Below the pieces are notes generated by a model. That model did not search any database. It had not been told where the DNA came from and saw only the letters and a list, made by a program, of their open reading frames with translations. A stretch of DNA of 64,000 nt from Pseudobutyrivibrio sp. UBA3626 (GTDB lineage: Bacteria > Bacillota > Clostridia > Lachnospirales > Lachnospiraceae): the NCBI GenBank assembly GCA_002373675.1, contig DFLF01000017.1, positions 1 through 64,000 on the forward strand. The letters are read 5' to 3'. A program made the position numbers and the translations under genes. Positions 32,633 to 41,406 of the stretch are shown piece by piece (the first letter of the stretch is position 1; each line of letters starts with the position of its first letter).

Positions 32633-34207
32633 CTATTTAATAAAAACAGACATGTCTGTCATCGATAAAACCATAAACGCAAACATATCAACAATAAGCT
32701 TTCCGCCTGCGAAAAGTCCAGGCAACCAAAACATTACTAGATATGTTGCTAATGAATTGTCATCCTTGTACTCATTAATCTTATCCACTAACTGATTATT
32801 TTTTCTAATAATCTCTGCAATTTGTTCATCTGCAGATCCACCGATACCTTGAGTACGAGAATATAAAATCTTCATCGTCGATCTAATTGAACTTATATTA
32901 AAAGCACTCATGAAATCAAGATAAGGCTCGATTTCATTCGGTCTTTCTTGTATTTCTTTAATAAGCTTCTTGATTTCTGGCTTAAAAATTGCCGGTGCTG
33001 TAGCATAAGAATTATATAAAGAAACATATACATTCTCATATTGAAGCAATAAAGCAATCTCCATTAACCAATCAGGAAACTTCTCTTCAATTTCTCTTTT
33101 TGCTATTTTCATATATAATCGGTATCCCAATCGATGTTGGAATAACATTAAAACTGTAATCACAGCACATATACATATTCCAATTGGCATATCCTTTATA
33201 ATAAATAAAATGGTTAATGCAAAAGGTACAATAGCCCATATAAGCGATTTTATAAACTCTTTCTTATTATCCCAATTAATTATTCGATAATATCTTCTTA
33301 AGGAATCCTTTGGCTCTTCGACATCTCTTTCATCAAATTCAGAAGAATTAATCTTCTTGTCTGCGATAGAAAGTACCAACATATCAAAAAACCACATAAA
33401 TATTGTTGCAATTTGAACTGCAACATTATGTGTTATATCAAATCCGATTCGGCTTAATAATAGCGAAAATACAATGACTACTATCGTTGATACAGCAATA
33501 GCTCCTACCACCCTATTTCGTTTGACTTGTTTATCTTTTTGTAAAGATAGAATTCTCTTTTCCCAATTGGATCTATCTTCCTGAAGAAGTTCAATCGATT
33601 TGTTACAATCCCCGCCTAAATTCTCAACCTTTCGTAGAAATTGGTGTATTGTAATGATTTTTTTAAGAGGATATTCATTCTCGATCAACTTCAAGCCTTC
33701 AAGCTCAATATCTTCAACATCGTTATTCGAATATGACATGATATAATATATGGCTTTGGAAATGCATTCATACATTTTGCTATCTTTAAACTCAATTTTG
33801 ATTGCCTCTAAAGATGCAACTATCTTTTTTGACTTTGCAAATGCATATAAAAGCTGCTCTATATATACATTTGCATCTGCATATTTTTTATTCTCATAAT
33901 CCAGCTTATATGAAGATATGATTAATTGAGGAACAAATAATACTCCTGCAATATACATTATGATTGCGTATATAAGCTGCATATTAAGAATATATGACAA
34001 GCTTATTGTACACATAGAATATACCAACAGATATAATCCGATTTTCTTAAAAGATAATGTACCATCATATTCTAATATACTGTTTTTGAACGATATTGGA
34101 TTTAGATACCAAAGAAAGCTATGTTTTCTTTTCTTTTTTGGTTCTTCCTTAGATTCTTCATATAAAGAATCTAACGTTACTTCCTTACTCTTTCTACTCT
34201 TTCTCAT
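32633..34207 (-). CDS. TadB/TadC-like pilus assembly membrane platform
   Basis: The product has 524 residues with two blocks of hydrophobic segments and large cytoplasmic stretches, as expected for a fused pair of type II secretion F (T2SSF) domains. Segments such as YIEQLLYAFAKSKKIVASLE and LLQYENVYVSLYNSYATAPA match the LPxxLxxLAxxLxxGxxxxxAL pattern of this family. The platform recruits the ATPase to polymerise pilin. The start at 34,207 follows TTAGGAG. The end of the CpaF-like gene (34,218) lies only 10 bp upstream, a typical Tad order. Confidence 0.72.
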   Translation of the reverse strand: MRKSRKSKEVTLDSLYEESKEEPKKKRKHSFLWYLNPISFKNSILEYDGTLSFKKIGLYLLVYSMCTISLSYILNMQLIYAIIMYIAGVLFVPQLIISSYKLDYENKKYADANVYIEQLLYAFAKSKKIVASLEAIKIEFKDSKMYECISKAIYYIMSYSNNDVEDIELEGLKLIENEYPLKKIITIHQFLRKVENLGGDCNKSIELLQEDRSNWEKRILSLQKDKQVKRNRVVGAIAVSTIVVIVFSLLLSRIGFDITHNVAVQIATIFMWFFDMLVLSIADKKINSSEFDERDVEEPKDSLRRYYRIINWDNKKEFIKSLIWAIVPFALTILFIIKDMPIGICICAVITVLMLFQHRLGYRLYMKIAKREIEEKFPDWLMEIALLLQYENVYVSLYNSYATAPAIFKPEIKKLIKEIQERPNEIEPYLDFMSAFNISSIRSTMKILYSRTQGIGGSADEQIAEIIRKNNQLVDKINEYKDDNSLATYLVMFWLPGLFAGGKLIVDMFAFMVLSMTDMSVFIK

Positions 34208-34217
34208 ATATTTGCTC

Positions 34218-35408
34218 CTAACTAATAAAATCTTCACACAGATTATCAAAGATCACATCACATTTGAAAGGATCTTTTATATTATTTTTATCAAATTTAT
34301 GCTGTATATTAGGCGAAAAATTCTTAGAAATAAGCATCCCATCATTAAACACAATTAAACTGTTCTTGCGACTTCCCTCAAAGGAGAATAAACATACTTG
34401 ATCTATATAACGCTTCATATTGCCATTATCATCAATTTTCATTGAAATCATGATTGCAACATCGAGAAAATTATATATATCCGCTTCCATTCGATCTGCA
34501 CCTATTCTATCTGATACCATGTTAATAATTCGATCAGGAACTTTCCTGCAATCATCTGTATGGAGCGTCGTAATAGAATTCACACCAGTAGATAATGCTG
34601 TAACAAAATCCTTTGCTTCCTCTCCTCTTATTTCCTGAATCATCATCCAAGTAGGATTTTGTCTCAAACATGCTTTTATCGAATCCTGATAATTAAAAAT
34701 ATCAGATACTTGCATCTCAACCACATCCTGCTTTGGCTTGATTTGGCTATAATGCCATTCAAGGTTATCTTCAATAGAAATTACTCTTTCACTATCGTTA
34801 ATATATTGAGAAAAGAACTTTGCCGCTTCTGTTTTTCCTACTCCAACTCCACCACAAATTACAATATTCATATGACACTTAATACAATTTATAATAAAAC
34901 TTAGTAATTCTGTGGAAGCATATCCCGATTCAATCGCATTTTTTATAGAAATTCTTGTATAAGGCAAAGTTTTTCTTATACAAATACTTCTTCCTGACAC
35001 TGCTACAGATTCATGTATAACACTTATTCTTAATTTATCTGTTTCTGCCTCTAATACAGGATTCTCTTTGTTAAGTTCCAAAGATACCGCATTAGAGATT
35101 CGAAGAGATAGTAACTCTATAAATTCTTTATTTATATTTGTATTCGAAATATCTACCTTTTTTCGAACATTATTATCACAATCTCTTATCCATAAATCTT
35201 TTCCGTTATAATCAATATCCGTTATATTATCATCTGATATATAATCCCAAAGATCTTCCCAGAAATCCTCAGTTATTTTTATTCCATTATTAATAAAGCT
35301 CTCATTATCATTAGACAAAGAATTCTCATTTTGAGTTCTAATATCTAACTCTGCATCAAACTCATTTACGTCTTCAAATGTTTTATTTCTTTTATTTAGT
35401 AAATCCAT
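34218..35408 (-). CDS. CpaF/TadA-type secretion ATPase
   Basis: The product has 396 residues, a hexameric ATPase of the VirB11/CpaF class. Walker A GGVGVGKTEAAKF is near residues 184-197. The Asp box is SIEDNLEW, Walker B is PTWMMIQEIRGEE, and the His box STLHTDD-like is SITTLHTDDCRK. The N-terminal domain covers the first 150 residues. The ATG at 35,408 is well spaced from GAGG. The TadB/C-like platform downstream and Flp-like pilin upstream mark this as the pilus motor rather than a VirB11 of the mating channel. The start lies behind a hairpin with repeats of its own ribosome-binding-site sequence. Confidence 0.85.
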   Translation of the reverse strand: MDLLNKRNKTFEDVNEFDAELDIRTQNENSLSNDNESFINNGIKITEDFWEDLWDYISDDNITDIDYNGKDLWIRDCDNNVRKKVDISNTNINKEFIELLSLRISNAVSLELNKENPVLEAETDKLRISVIHESVAVSGRSICIRKTLPYTRISIKNAIESGYASTELLSFIINCIKCHMNIVICGGVGVGKTEAAKFFSQYINDSERVISIEDNLEWHYSQIKPKQDVVEMQVSDIFNYQDSIKACLRQNPTWMMIQEIRGEEAKDFVTALSTGVNSITTLHTDDCRKVPDRIINMVSDRIGADRMEADIYNFLDVAIMISMKIDDNGNMKRYIDQVCLFSFEGSRKNSLIVFNDGMLISKNFSPNIQHKFDKNNIKDPFKCDVIFDNLCEDFIS

Positions 35409-35410
35409 AA

Positions 35411-35454
35411 TCACCTCATTATCAATACCCTCATTATCAAATATGATAATGAGG
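35411..35454 (-). promoter_or_regulatory. RNA hairpin that can alternatively hide the cpaF-like ribosome binding site
   Basis: On the minus strand the leader reads CCTCATTATCA (from 35,454), then TGATAATGAGG, then a second TGATAATGAGG ending in the ribosome binding site of the ATPase gene. The first segment can pair with either copy, 11 bp each, the two being mutually exclusive. Pairing with the near copy leaves the ribosome binding site free; pairing with the far copy would block it. No T run follows, so it is not a simple terminator. Confidence 0.5.
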
Positions 35455-35510
35455 ATATTAATTCATCAAAAAAATTTTTTAAAAAATTCTTTGTTAATTG
35501 TGCGCTCCAA

Positions 35511-35687
35511 CTACACACCACCAGCACTCTTTGCGTCGCTAAAGAAATTTTTGATTAGATCAGAAAAAGCGTCACTTACTACTCCACCGCTTGAAGTTCC
35601 GATTACAGCTACAATTACTACAATAAGTGCTAAAATAGCCACTACTGTAATAATTGCTGGGCCATATTCTTTCAAAATCTCTTGCAT
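35511..35687 (-). CDS. Flp-like type IVb pilin (probable major subunit)
   Basis: The product has 58 residues: MQEILKEYGPAIITVVAILA, a hydrophobic continuation, then GTSSGGVVSDAFSDLIKNFF and a short tail. The short charged leader, long hydrophobic helix and small Gly/Ser-rich exterior are those of Flp pilins. A very good ribosome binding site (AAAGGAG) and position directly upstream of the CpaF-like ATPase, with a hairpin between, fit a highly expressed pilin. No prepilin peptidase gene is seen in the window. Confidence 0.7.
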   Translation of the reverse strand: MQEILKEYGPAIITVVAILALIVVIVAVIGTSSGGVVSDAFSDLIKNFFSDAKSAGGV

Positions 35688-35702
35688 AAAATCATCTCCT
35701 TT

Positions 35703-36239
35703 CTAATAAATGTAATTATCTTTTATATAATCCAACACGTCTTGGTTATGACAATTCTCTCGTACAAGTATTTTATACGCATCATAAGGAGTACAATGAG
35801 ATGTTCGATAAGTCCTATACTCAATCAATCCTTGATACGCATCAACAAGTTCCAACGTGGTATATAATTTTTCTAAATTGTCATTATAAGACGGAAGATT
35901 ATCAATGTTTTTATAAGAAGAATGATTATGATGATATAAAACAAGAGATTTTATGTTCTCGTCAATGTCATAATCTTTTATTATTTCATATGAGTAATAA
36001 GGATGATTATTTATGAGACTTTTTTCAAATTCAGTTAATATGTCTTGTTTTTCTAACAAATATGAAGACAAATACAGCTTTCCTACATCACAAAGCAACG
36101 CGGCTGTTGAAAGAATGTGTCCTTCGTAATTAAAATAATTCTCTAAATCGACAGCCATATTTTGCATTCCTACACAATGTCCCATTGTTTCGCGATCTAA
36201 TTGTTGTATAAGTTCATTAATCTGCATATTTGTACACAT
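35703..36239 (-). CDS. HD-GYP-like domain protein with altered HD motif
   Basis: The product has 178 residues resembling the HD-GYP fold used for cyclic-di-GMP or nucleotide hydrolysis: a leading His in ETMGHCVGM, then a site that should be HDxGK but here reads LLCDVGKLY, then HPYYSYE and YHHNHSS. The first His of the HD pair is Cys, and the GYP signature is missing, so catalysis is doubtful; it may bind a ligand instead. ATG at 36,239 follows AAGGAG. It is the first gene of the pilus operon, behind a paired TTATAATA element, so it could couple a nucleotide signal to pilus production (inference). Confidence 0.6.
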   Translation of the reverse strand: MCTNMQINELIQQLDRETMGHCVGMQNMAVDLENYFNYEGHILSTAALLCDVGKLYLSSYLLEKQDILTEFEKSLINNHPYYSYEIIKDYDIDENIKSLVLYHHNHSSYKNIDNLPSYNDNLEKLYTTLELVDAYQGLIEYRTYRTSHCTPYDAYKILVRENCHNQDVLDYIKDNYIY

Positions 36240-36291
36240 CGTTTTTCTCCTTATGATCACAATCATATACACCCATTTATAACAAAAAATA

Positions 36292-36331
36292 ACTTATAAT
36301 ATTTTTTTTGCCCTATTTTTCACTTATAATA
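36292..36331 (-). promoter_or_regulatory. paired TTATAATA element 2 (direct repeats)
   Basis: ACTTATAATA at 36,292-36,301 and 36,322-36,331, again exactly 30 bp apart in the same orientation, between the topoisomerase terminator and the HD gene. Flanking T-rich tracts are nearly identical to those of element 1. Confidence 0.65.
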
Positions 36332-36356
36332 TGTTTTTTAATAAAAAAGCATAAAA

Positions 36357-36378
36357 ATAAGCCCCCACAGGGGCTTAT
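36357..36378 (-). terminator. intrinsic terminator after topoisomerase III
   Basis: Stem ATAAGCCCC / GGGGCTTAT with a TTTTTAT tail on the minus strand, 20 bp past the stop codon. Confidence 0.92.
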
Positions 36379-36397
36379 ATGCAAACATTCATATAAT

Positions 36398-38551
36398 CTA
36401 CTTAAATTCCATATCAAAAACAAACTCATATCTGACACAATTATCACCTTTTTTATTAACAAATTCCTTTTTTACAAGCGCCTTAGGTACAGCATATGCG
36501 TCAAAAGTATCATTACCAGATTTCTTCTTGATTCCTTTGATTAATATGCGATTACCACTACATATTTGTTTGAGTTGTGATTCTGATATCTCTTTGCCAA
36601 ATACATATTTCTGCGAAAATCCACATTGAGATTTACAATATGCACCATATTTACCTTTAACAATATCGCCCTTACATTTAGGACATTTACATATTACTCC
36701 ATTAGTACCCTCATAATTAATAACACCATCATTATTCTCAATGATATTTTTTACAAAATCTAACACATCAAGTTCTAAATCCTTGGTAGTTGCCTTTCCT
36801 TCTTTTATATTTTCTTGTATTACCCACCATTGAGCTGTAAGATTCGGTTGTTTAATTGAATCAGGCAAAACCTTATAAAATGCAAGTCCTTTTTCCGTCG
36901 GAATAAGTATTTTATTTTTGTTTTGCTGCTTTTCTTCTAAATATCCTACTTCCAATAATCTTTCAATTATTGCGGTACGTGTCGCTACAGTACCAATAGA
37001 ACCATTTTCTCCCTTTTTCCCTTTATCTTTAAGAACTAAAAGCTCTTTAACATTAGGATCAGTAACATACTTAGCTATACACCCCATTGCATTAAATAAA
37101 GTTGTTTTACTAAAAGGCTTAAGTGGTTTTGTCTCTTTCTTTTCAATATTACATGATTGAATTAAACATTCACATCTACCTTCTTGAAGTGCAGATAATT
37201 CTTTTATATTCTCATCTTTAGCATCATTATTAGCATTATTCTTAAGAAGCTGTAAGTAACCTTGACGTTTAACTAATACACTACTCGCAGATAAACACTC
37301 TCCTTCTTTTATTTTTATTTGTAGTATTGTTTTTTCTTTGACAGCTTTAGGCATAAATTGAATCAAATAGTAGTCGCATATTGCTTTATATACATTGAGT
37401 TCCTCTGATGAAAGCTTAGATACATCAATTTGATTATTTGTTGGAATAATAGCAAAATGTGCAGTTATATTAGAATCATTAAAACACCTACTTTTAATAC
37501 TCATATCAAGATTACAATTTATATCTAAATTATCAAGTATCGCTGAAATTACTCCTGGTGCTTCTTTATAATGCTCTTCAGATAGATATTGACAGTCAGA
37601 TCTATTATATGTAATTGCTGAGTATTTTTCCCTTAAGTTTTGTGTAATTGACATAACTTGTTTTGGATTATAGCCAAAATGCTTATGACAATATGAATTA
37701 AGCTTATTAATATTAAAAGGAAGTGGCGGTGCTTCATTTTGAATTTTTTTTACTATCTCACATGAAGTCTTCTTATTATTGATATCATTAGATATTTCTT
37801 TTAAATAACTATCATCTAAAAACATACCGTCAGTTAAGTTAACATTCTCTTTATCAGGCACAAATTTTGTTCTTATAATACAATTGTTAACATTGACATC
37901 AGAAAACAATTCATAATAATAGTTCTTTTTAAAATTTTTAATATCATAATATCGTTGACACACTAAAGAAAATGTTGCAGTCTGTACTCTACCCACAGAA
38001 AATATATTATTATTTTTACAAGAGTAGAACCGTGTTAAATTATATCCAAAGATAATATCAGCTACTTGCCTTGCATAAGCAGATATTCCGTCTTTCACAT
38101 ATAAATCGTTGTCTTCTAAATTATTTAATGCTTTTTTTATAGCGTTAATCGAAGTATCAGATGTGTCTAATCTAAGAACCTTGCCATTATATCTTCCCCA
38201 TTCAATTAATTCATCTACAAGATTTTGTCCTTCCTCATCAATATCACCAGCATTAATTATTACAGAAGCTTCTTTCATTAAACTCACAATTTGTTTTACT
38301 CTTGCAGAATTCCCTTTTTTTACTTTTCTTCCCCAATTATCAAAGTATATTGGCAAATCGTTAATATTCCATGATTTATATTTATCATCATAATCTTCTG
38401 GATCTTTTAAAGTTAATAAATGTCCAAAAGCCCAGATTATCTTATAATCCATGATTTCATAGCAATTATTTTTATTAATACAATTTCCACCTAACGCTTC
38501 TGCAATCGCTTTTGCAATCATTGGTTTTTCACAAATAACTAATTTATGCAT
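36398..38551 (-). CDS. topB: type IA DNA topoisomerase (topoisomerase III)
   Basis: The product has 717 residues. The N-terminal TOPRIM domain starts MHKLVICEKPMIAKAIAEAL and has the acidic triad in AGDIDEEGQNLVDEL (near residues 96-110). The catalytic Tyr lies in ITYNRSDCQYL near residue 310. The C-terminus carries a zinc-ribbon-like CKCPKCKGD...C..C repeat. Topoisomerase III genes are common partners in conjugative elements, where they likely resolve strands during transfer or re-circularisation. It follows the DUF5688-like gene by 12 bp. Confidence 0.93.
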   Translation of the reverse strand: MHKLVICEKPMIAKAIAEALGGNCINKNNCYEIMDYKIIWAFGHLLTLKDPEDYDDKYKSWNINDLPIYFDNWGRKVKKGNSARVKQIVSLMKEASVIINAGDIDEEGQNLVDELIEWGRYNGKVLRLDTSDTSINAIKKALNNLEDNDLYVKDGISAYARQVADIIFGYNLTRFYSCKNNNIFSVGRVQTATFSLVCQRYYDIKNFKKNYYYELFSDVNVNNCIIRTKFVPDKENVNLTDGMFLDDSYLKEISNDINNKKTSCEIVKKIQNEAPPLPFNINKLNSYCHKHFGYNPKQVMSITQNLREKYSAITYNRSDCQYLSEEHYKEAPGVISAILDNLDINCNLDMSIKSRCFNDSNITAHFAIIPTNNQIDVSKLSSEELNVYKAICDYYLIQFMPKAVKEKTILQIKIKEGECLSASSVLVKRQGYLQLLKNNANNDAKDENIKELSALQEGRCECLIQSCNIEKKETKPLKPFSKTTLFNAMGCIAKYVTDPNVKELLVLKDKGKKGENGSIGTVATRTAIIERLLEVGYLEEKQQNKNKILIPTEKGLAFYKVLPDSIKQPNLTAQWWVIQENIKEGKATTKDLELDVLDFVKNIIENNDGVINYEGTNGVICKCPKCKGDIVKGKYGAYCKSQCGFSQKYVFGKEISESQLKQICSGNRILIKGIKKKSGNDTFDAYAVPKALVKKEFVNKKGDNCVRYEFVFDMEFK

Positions 38552-38563
38552 ATTCTTTCCTTT

Positions 38564-39907
38564 CTATAATGATTTATCATTGAATTTTGTTTTATCAAAG
38601 AAGTAATCATCAGATATTTCTTTTGCCATATCTAATGAAACATTATAATGTCCGTGATTTAACACTTTAGTCTTCTCATTCCACGAAGTCCATGTTGCAT
38701 ACTCGTTTGTGTTTTTATTCTTGCCAATTACGTGATATAAATAATTATCATCAGGATGATTAGATGCTCTTCTTACTTCAACAACTTCAAATTGAGTTAT
38801 ATGATTATTTTCATCCAAAAAATATTCCTTTATATTATTAATTACTTCTTCTGGAACAATCAGAATATTTTCATCTGAAGACTCTTCTTTATTCGAAATA
38901 ACTTCGATATTATTATTATTTATCCCGCTATCCTGATACTTATCTGCAGAATCAATAATATTATCATCCATTGCTAATTTAAATTCTTCTATATCTTTTT
39001 TCCCTACTACTACATAATTAAGCCCCTTTTTGCATGTATAATACATATATTCGACACCGTTTTCATCTGATTCCTTAATATAAAATTCACATGCTCTTTT
39101 ATTGGATTCAGGAATCATTAAAAGATACGTTCCTTTACTAAATATATACAAATTATCATTAATTTCTTCTGCAATTTCCTTGTTAGGACTATTTTCATTA
39201 AATGCAATTGATTCAGGATATGCGGAATTCGAATATACATAATATCCAACATCACTATATCCTTGCTTTTGAATGTCATAGTCAAATACCCCATTCTTAC
39301 ATGCAACATCAAACAATGAGCTTATATCTTCCTTCCAGTTGGCCATAAGCTCACTTGATACAGGTATATATTTACAAAGCTTTTCACTATATATATCTAT
39401 ATATATTCTTAGATCTCCTCTTTTAAGATATGGAATATTTTCGAAATTAGCCTTTGTCTTATCATTTTTATGTCTAACTTCTAAGCATATTTTTTCATAA
39501 GGACATTCTTTAATATATTTTTTCATTTCTTCAACTTCTAATTGCTTATACTCTATGTTATTTGCAACCTTATTGCATAAATCATCCATGTAAGCTTTCG
39601 TAAATCTATTAAAATATTCTTCACTACTTAATACTTGATGTTTAAATGAAAATTTTAAGTATAAATCATATTCTGTTCTAATATCTGATACTTTTACTAC
39701 AGATAAGCTTTTTTCAATATAACTATATTCATTATTAGAAAACTTAAAACGAAGTTGCATATCTTCACATTCTATCTTTAATCCATAGCTAGAATGCATA
39801 TATTTCATTCTAAAAAAACTTGGAATCACAAGCGGAATTCTTTTAGATAATAAATCCATAAATTCTTTATCTGACATATCATTATAATACCTAATAACAT
39901 TATTCAT
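38564..39907 (-). CDS. DUF5688-like protein
   Basis: The product has 447 residues. Its middle part (SSELMANWKEDISSLFDVAC, then IAEEINDNLYIFSKGTYLLM) lines up with the two DUF5688 proteins at 57,494 and 58,552, which share the pattern LMSVASKN followed by a partner of 'I-P-x-S-x-H-E'. Here the His-Glu end is changed (YLLMIP). An Asp/Glu/Asn-rich tail of about 100 residues is unique to this copy. ATG at 39,907 follows GGAAAGGA. A TAACTTCGG palindrome lies just upstream (39,936-39,966). The function of the family is unknown. Confidence 0.55.
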   Translation of the reverse strand: MNNVIRYYNDMSDKEFMDLLSKRIPLVIPSFFRMKYMHSSYGLKIECEDMQLRFKFSNNEYSYIEKSLSVVKVSDIRTEYDLYLKFSFKHQVLSSEEYFNRFTKAYMDDLCNKVANNIEYKQLEVEEMKKYIKECPYEKICLEVRHKNDKTKANFENIPYLKRGDLRIYIDIYSEKLCKYIPVSSELMANWKEDISSLFDVACKNGVFDYDIQKQGYSDVGYYVYSNSAYPESIAFNENSPNKEIAEEINDNLYIFSKGTYLLMIPESNKRACEFYIKESDENGVEYMYYTCKKGLNYVVVGKKDIEEFKLAMDDNIIDSADKYQDSGINNNNIEVISNKEESSDENILIVPEEVINNIKEYFLDENNHITQFEVVEVRRASNHPDDNYLYHVIGKNKNTNEYATWTSWNEKTKVLNHGHYNVSLDMAKEISDDYFFDKTKFNDKSL

Positions 39908-39935
39908 AATTATTATCCTTTCCATTTATCAATAT

Positions 39936-39966
39936 GCTAACTTCGGTCAGCGTGTCCGAAGTTAGC
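39936..39966. repeat. TAACTTCGG palindrome, isolated copy
   Basis: Arms GCTAACTTCGGTCA / TGTCCGAAGTTAGC around a short centre. One of nine related palindromes in the ICE and the only one far from the mobilisation genes. It lies between the 138-residue membrane protein and the DUF5688-like gene. Confidence 0.85.
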
Positions 39967-39982
39967 ACTGATTAACTGTTTT

Positions 39983-40399
39983 CTATTTGGAATTACCAAA
40001 AATGTATATCAGCTTATCTTTATACAAGAAGCCCCAGTTATATCTGTAATTATATAAACTATTTTCCTTGTTTGTCGGCTGATACATCAAATCTAAACGA
40101 TTTTTATTATGATATTTAACTTGCTGATGATCATCATTGTAATAATATATACCACCATCATCTGATTCTTCTAAAATAGTATATTGTTTTGATGATGAAG
40201 GAGTATTATTCTTTGTACCTTGCGAAAATACAAAATTAAAAATAAATATTATAATCGCAAAGCATAGTACTAAACCAGCAATAATAAATAACCCCTTTCT
40301 TACACTTATTTTTTCACTCTTTCTTATGTTGATTCCAAATACTATAGCCAACACACACATAATTGTTATTAACAAAATATTAAAAACTTCTATACTCAT
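39983..40399 (-). CDS. small two-helix membrane protein of unknown function
   Basis: The product has 138 residues. Two transmembrane helices (residues 5-24 and 38-60) are joined by a basic loop, followed by an extracellular tail rich in Tyr and Asn (YNDDHQQVKYHNKNRLDLMY). I recognise no family. AAGGAG precedes the ATG. It sits between the ArdC-like gene (12 bp gap) and the DUF5688-like gene in the operon that begins with the SpoVG-like protein. Confidence 0.55.
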   Translation of the reverse strand: MSIEVFNILLITIMCVLAIVFGINIRKSEKISVRKGLFIIAGLVLCFAIIIFIFNFVFSQGTKNNTPSSSKQYTILEESDDGGIYYYNDDHQQVKYHNKNRLDLMYQPTNKENSLYNYRYNWGFLYKDKLIYIFGNSK

Positions 40400-40411
40400 A
40401 ATAAATTCTCC

Positions 40412-41344
40412 TTATATAGCTTTTTTCTTTTCTACCTCTTTATTTTTACTTTCAATAGACATATCCTTGATTTTACTCTCAATCGAAGTAAAAATCTGAT
40501 CTGATGTTTGTTTTATTACATCCAAACTTTCTTTTAGTTCAGGAACTGATTTATCCTTGCTCCAACCAGCAATATATCCAAAAGAATAATCTGATGTATC
40601 ATAACCTAGAGCTTGTGTTACCCAATACGCTACAGACTCTGCCTGTACCTCTTTTGTATTTCTATCTTTTGTTGTGTCCAAATCCTTATTACCATGGTTA
40701 AACGAAGCATGTGCAATTTCATGAATAATAGTTTTAACAGTATGAAGCTCAGAAAGTTCCTGATCAATTACTATTCTTTCTTCTATTGCAGAATAATATC
40801 CATTAGCACTTCCATTAATTTTTTCAAATGTAATTGGAACCGGACTTATTTCCACCAAAACTTTTTTCATCTCATCATAAGATTCAACTACATCTTCTAA
40901 TTCACTTGTAAGTTTAGGTATTGGCTCTCCACTTGTTTGTGAAACGTCAAATACGTACGTCGGACGAAAAGTAATGAATTCTTTTTCCACAGAAATATCT
41001 GATTTATCTACATGTTTACTTAAATCTTTGTCATCATCTAATAACTCTGCAGAAACATTATATTTAACTTTAATTGGTCTATATATCATTATTCCGTGTT
41101 CGCCTCTATTTACAGATCTATTGAATTCTTTTTTCCATGTCTTATAGCCACATACCATAGTTGCTTCCGGGCATTGTGTCGCAATTAAAACACAATTATT
41201 AAAAGAATAATTATGAAGTTTTGACATTGATCTAATATAATCTTTATACTTTTCAGATGAAAATATTTCTTTAACACCTTCTTCTAACTTTTGCTGGATC
41301 TCTTCCATTTTTTTATCATGATGTTTCTTTTCTAATTCATTCAT
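40412..41344 (-). CDS. ArdC-like antirestriction / metallopeptidase protein
   Basis: The product has 310 residues. The N-terminal half resembles the ArdC single-strand-DNA-binding domain (YSFNNCVLIATQCPEATMVC, then GYKTWKKEFNRSVNRGEHGI). The C-terminal half has a zinc metallopeptidase motif HEIAH near residues 207-211, as in ImmA/IrrE-like proteins. ArdC-type proteins are carried by conjugative elements to protect the incoming DNA or strand; some are also coupling factors. It follows the SpoVG-like gene, with a hairpin terminator between them that may allow partial read-through. Confidence 0.85.
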   Translation of the reverse strand: MNELEKKHHDKKMEEIQQKLEEGVKEIFSSEKYKDYIRSMSKLHNYSFNNCVLIATQCPEATMVCGYKTWKKEFNRSVNRGEHGIMIYRPIKVKYNVSAELLDDDKDLSKHVDKSDISVEKEFITFRPTYVFDVSQTSGEPIPKLTSELEDVVESYDEMKKVLVEISPVPITFEKINGSANGYYSAIEERIVIDQELSELHTVKTIIHEIAHASFNHGNKDLDTTKDRNTKEVQAESVAYWVTQALGYDTSDYSFGYIAGWSKDKSVPELKESLDVIKQTSDQIFTSIESKIKDMSIESKNKEVEKKKAI

Positions 41345-41367
41345 AATTTTGCTCCTTCGTTAAAAAA

Positions 41368-41388
41368 GGGCGTATATAATACGCCCAT
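41368..41388 (-). terminator. hairpin between the SpoVG-like and ArdC-like genes
   Basis: Perfect arms GGGCGTAT / ATACGCCC with a four-base centre and a TTTTTT run on the minus strand. No promoter element is seen between it and the ArdC-like gene, so it probably reduces rather than ends downstream transcription. Confidence 0.8.
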
Positions 41389-41406
41389 GTCATATCATTA
41401 TTTCAC

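Noticed and set aside
34218..35408. The CpaF-like ATPase as VirB11 of the mating channel
   Set aside because: It lies with pilin and TadB/C-like genes, well apart from the VirB cluster, and Gram-positive channels normally lack VirB11.
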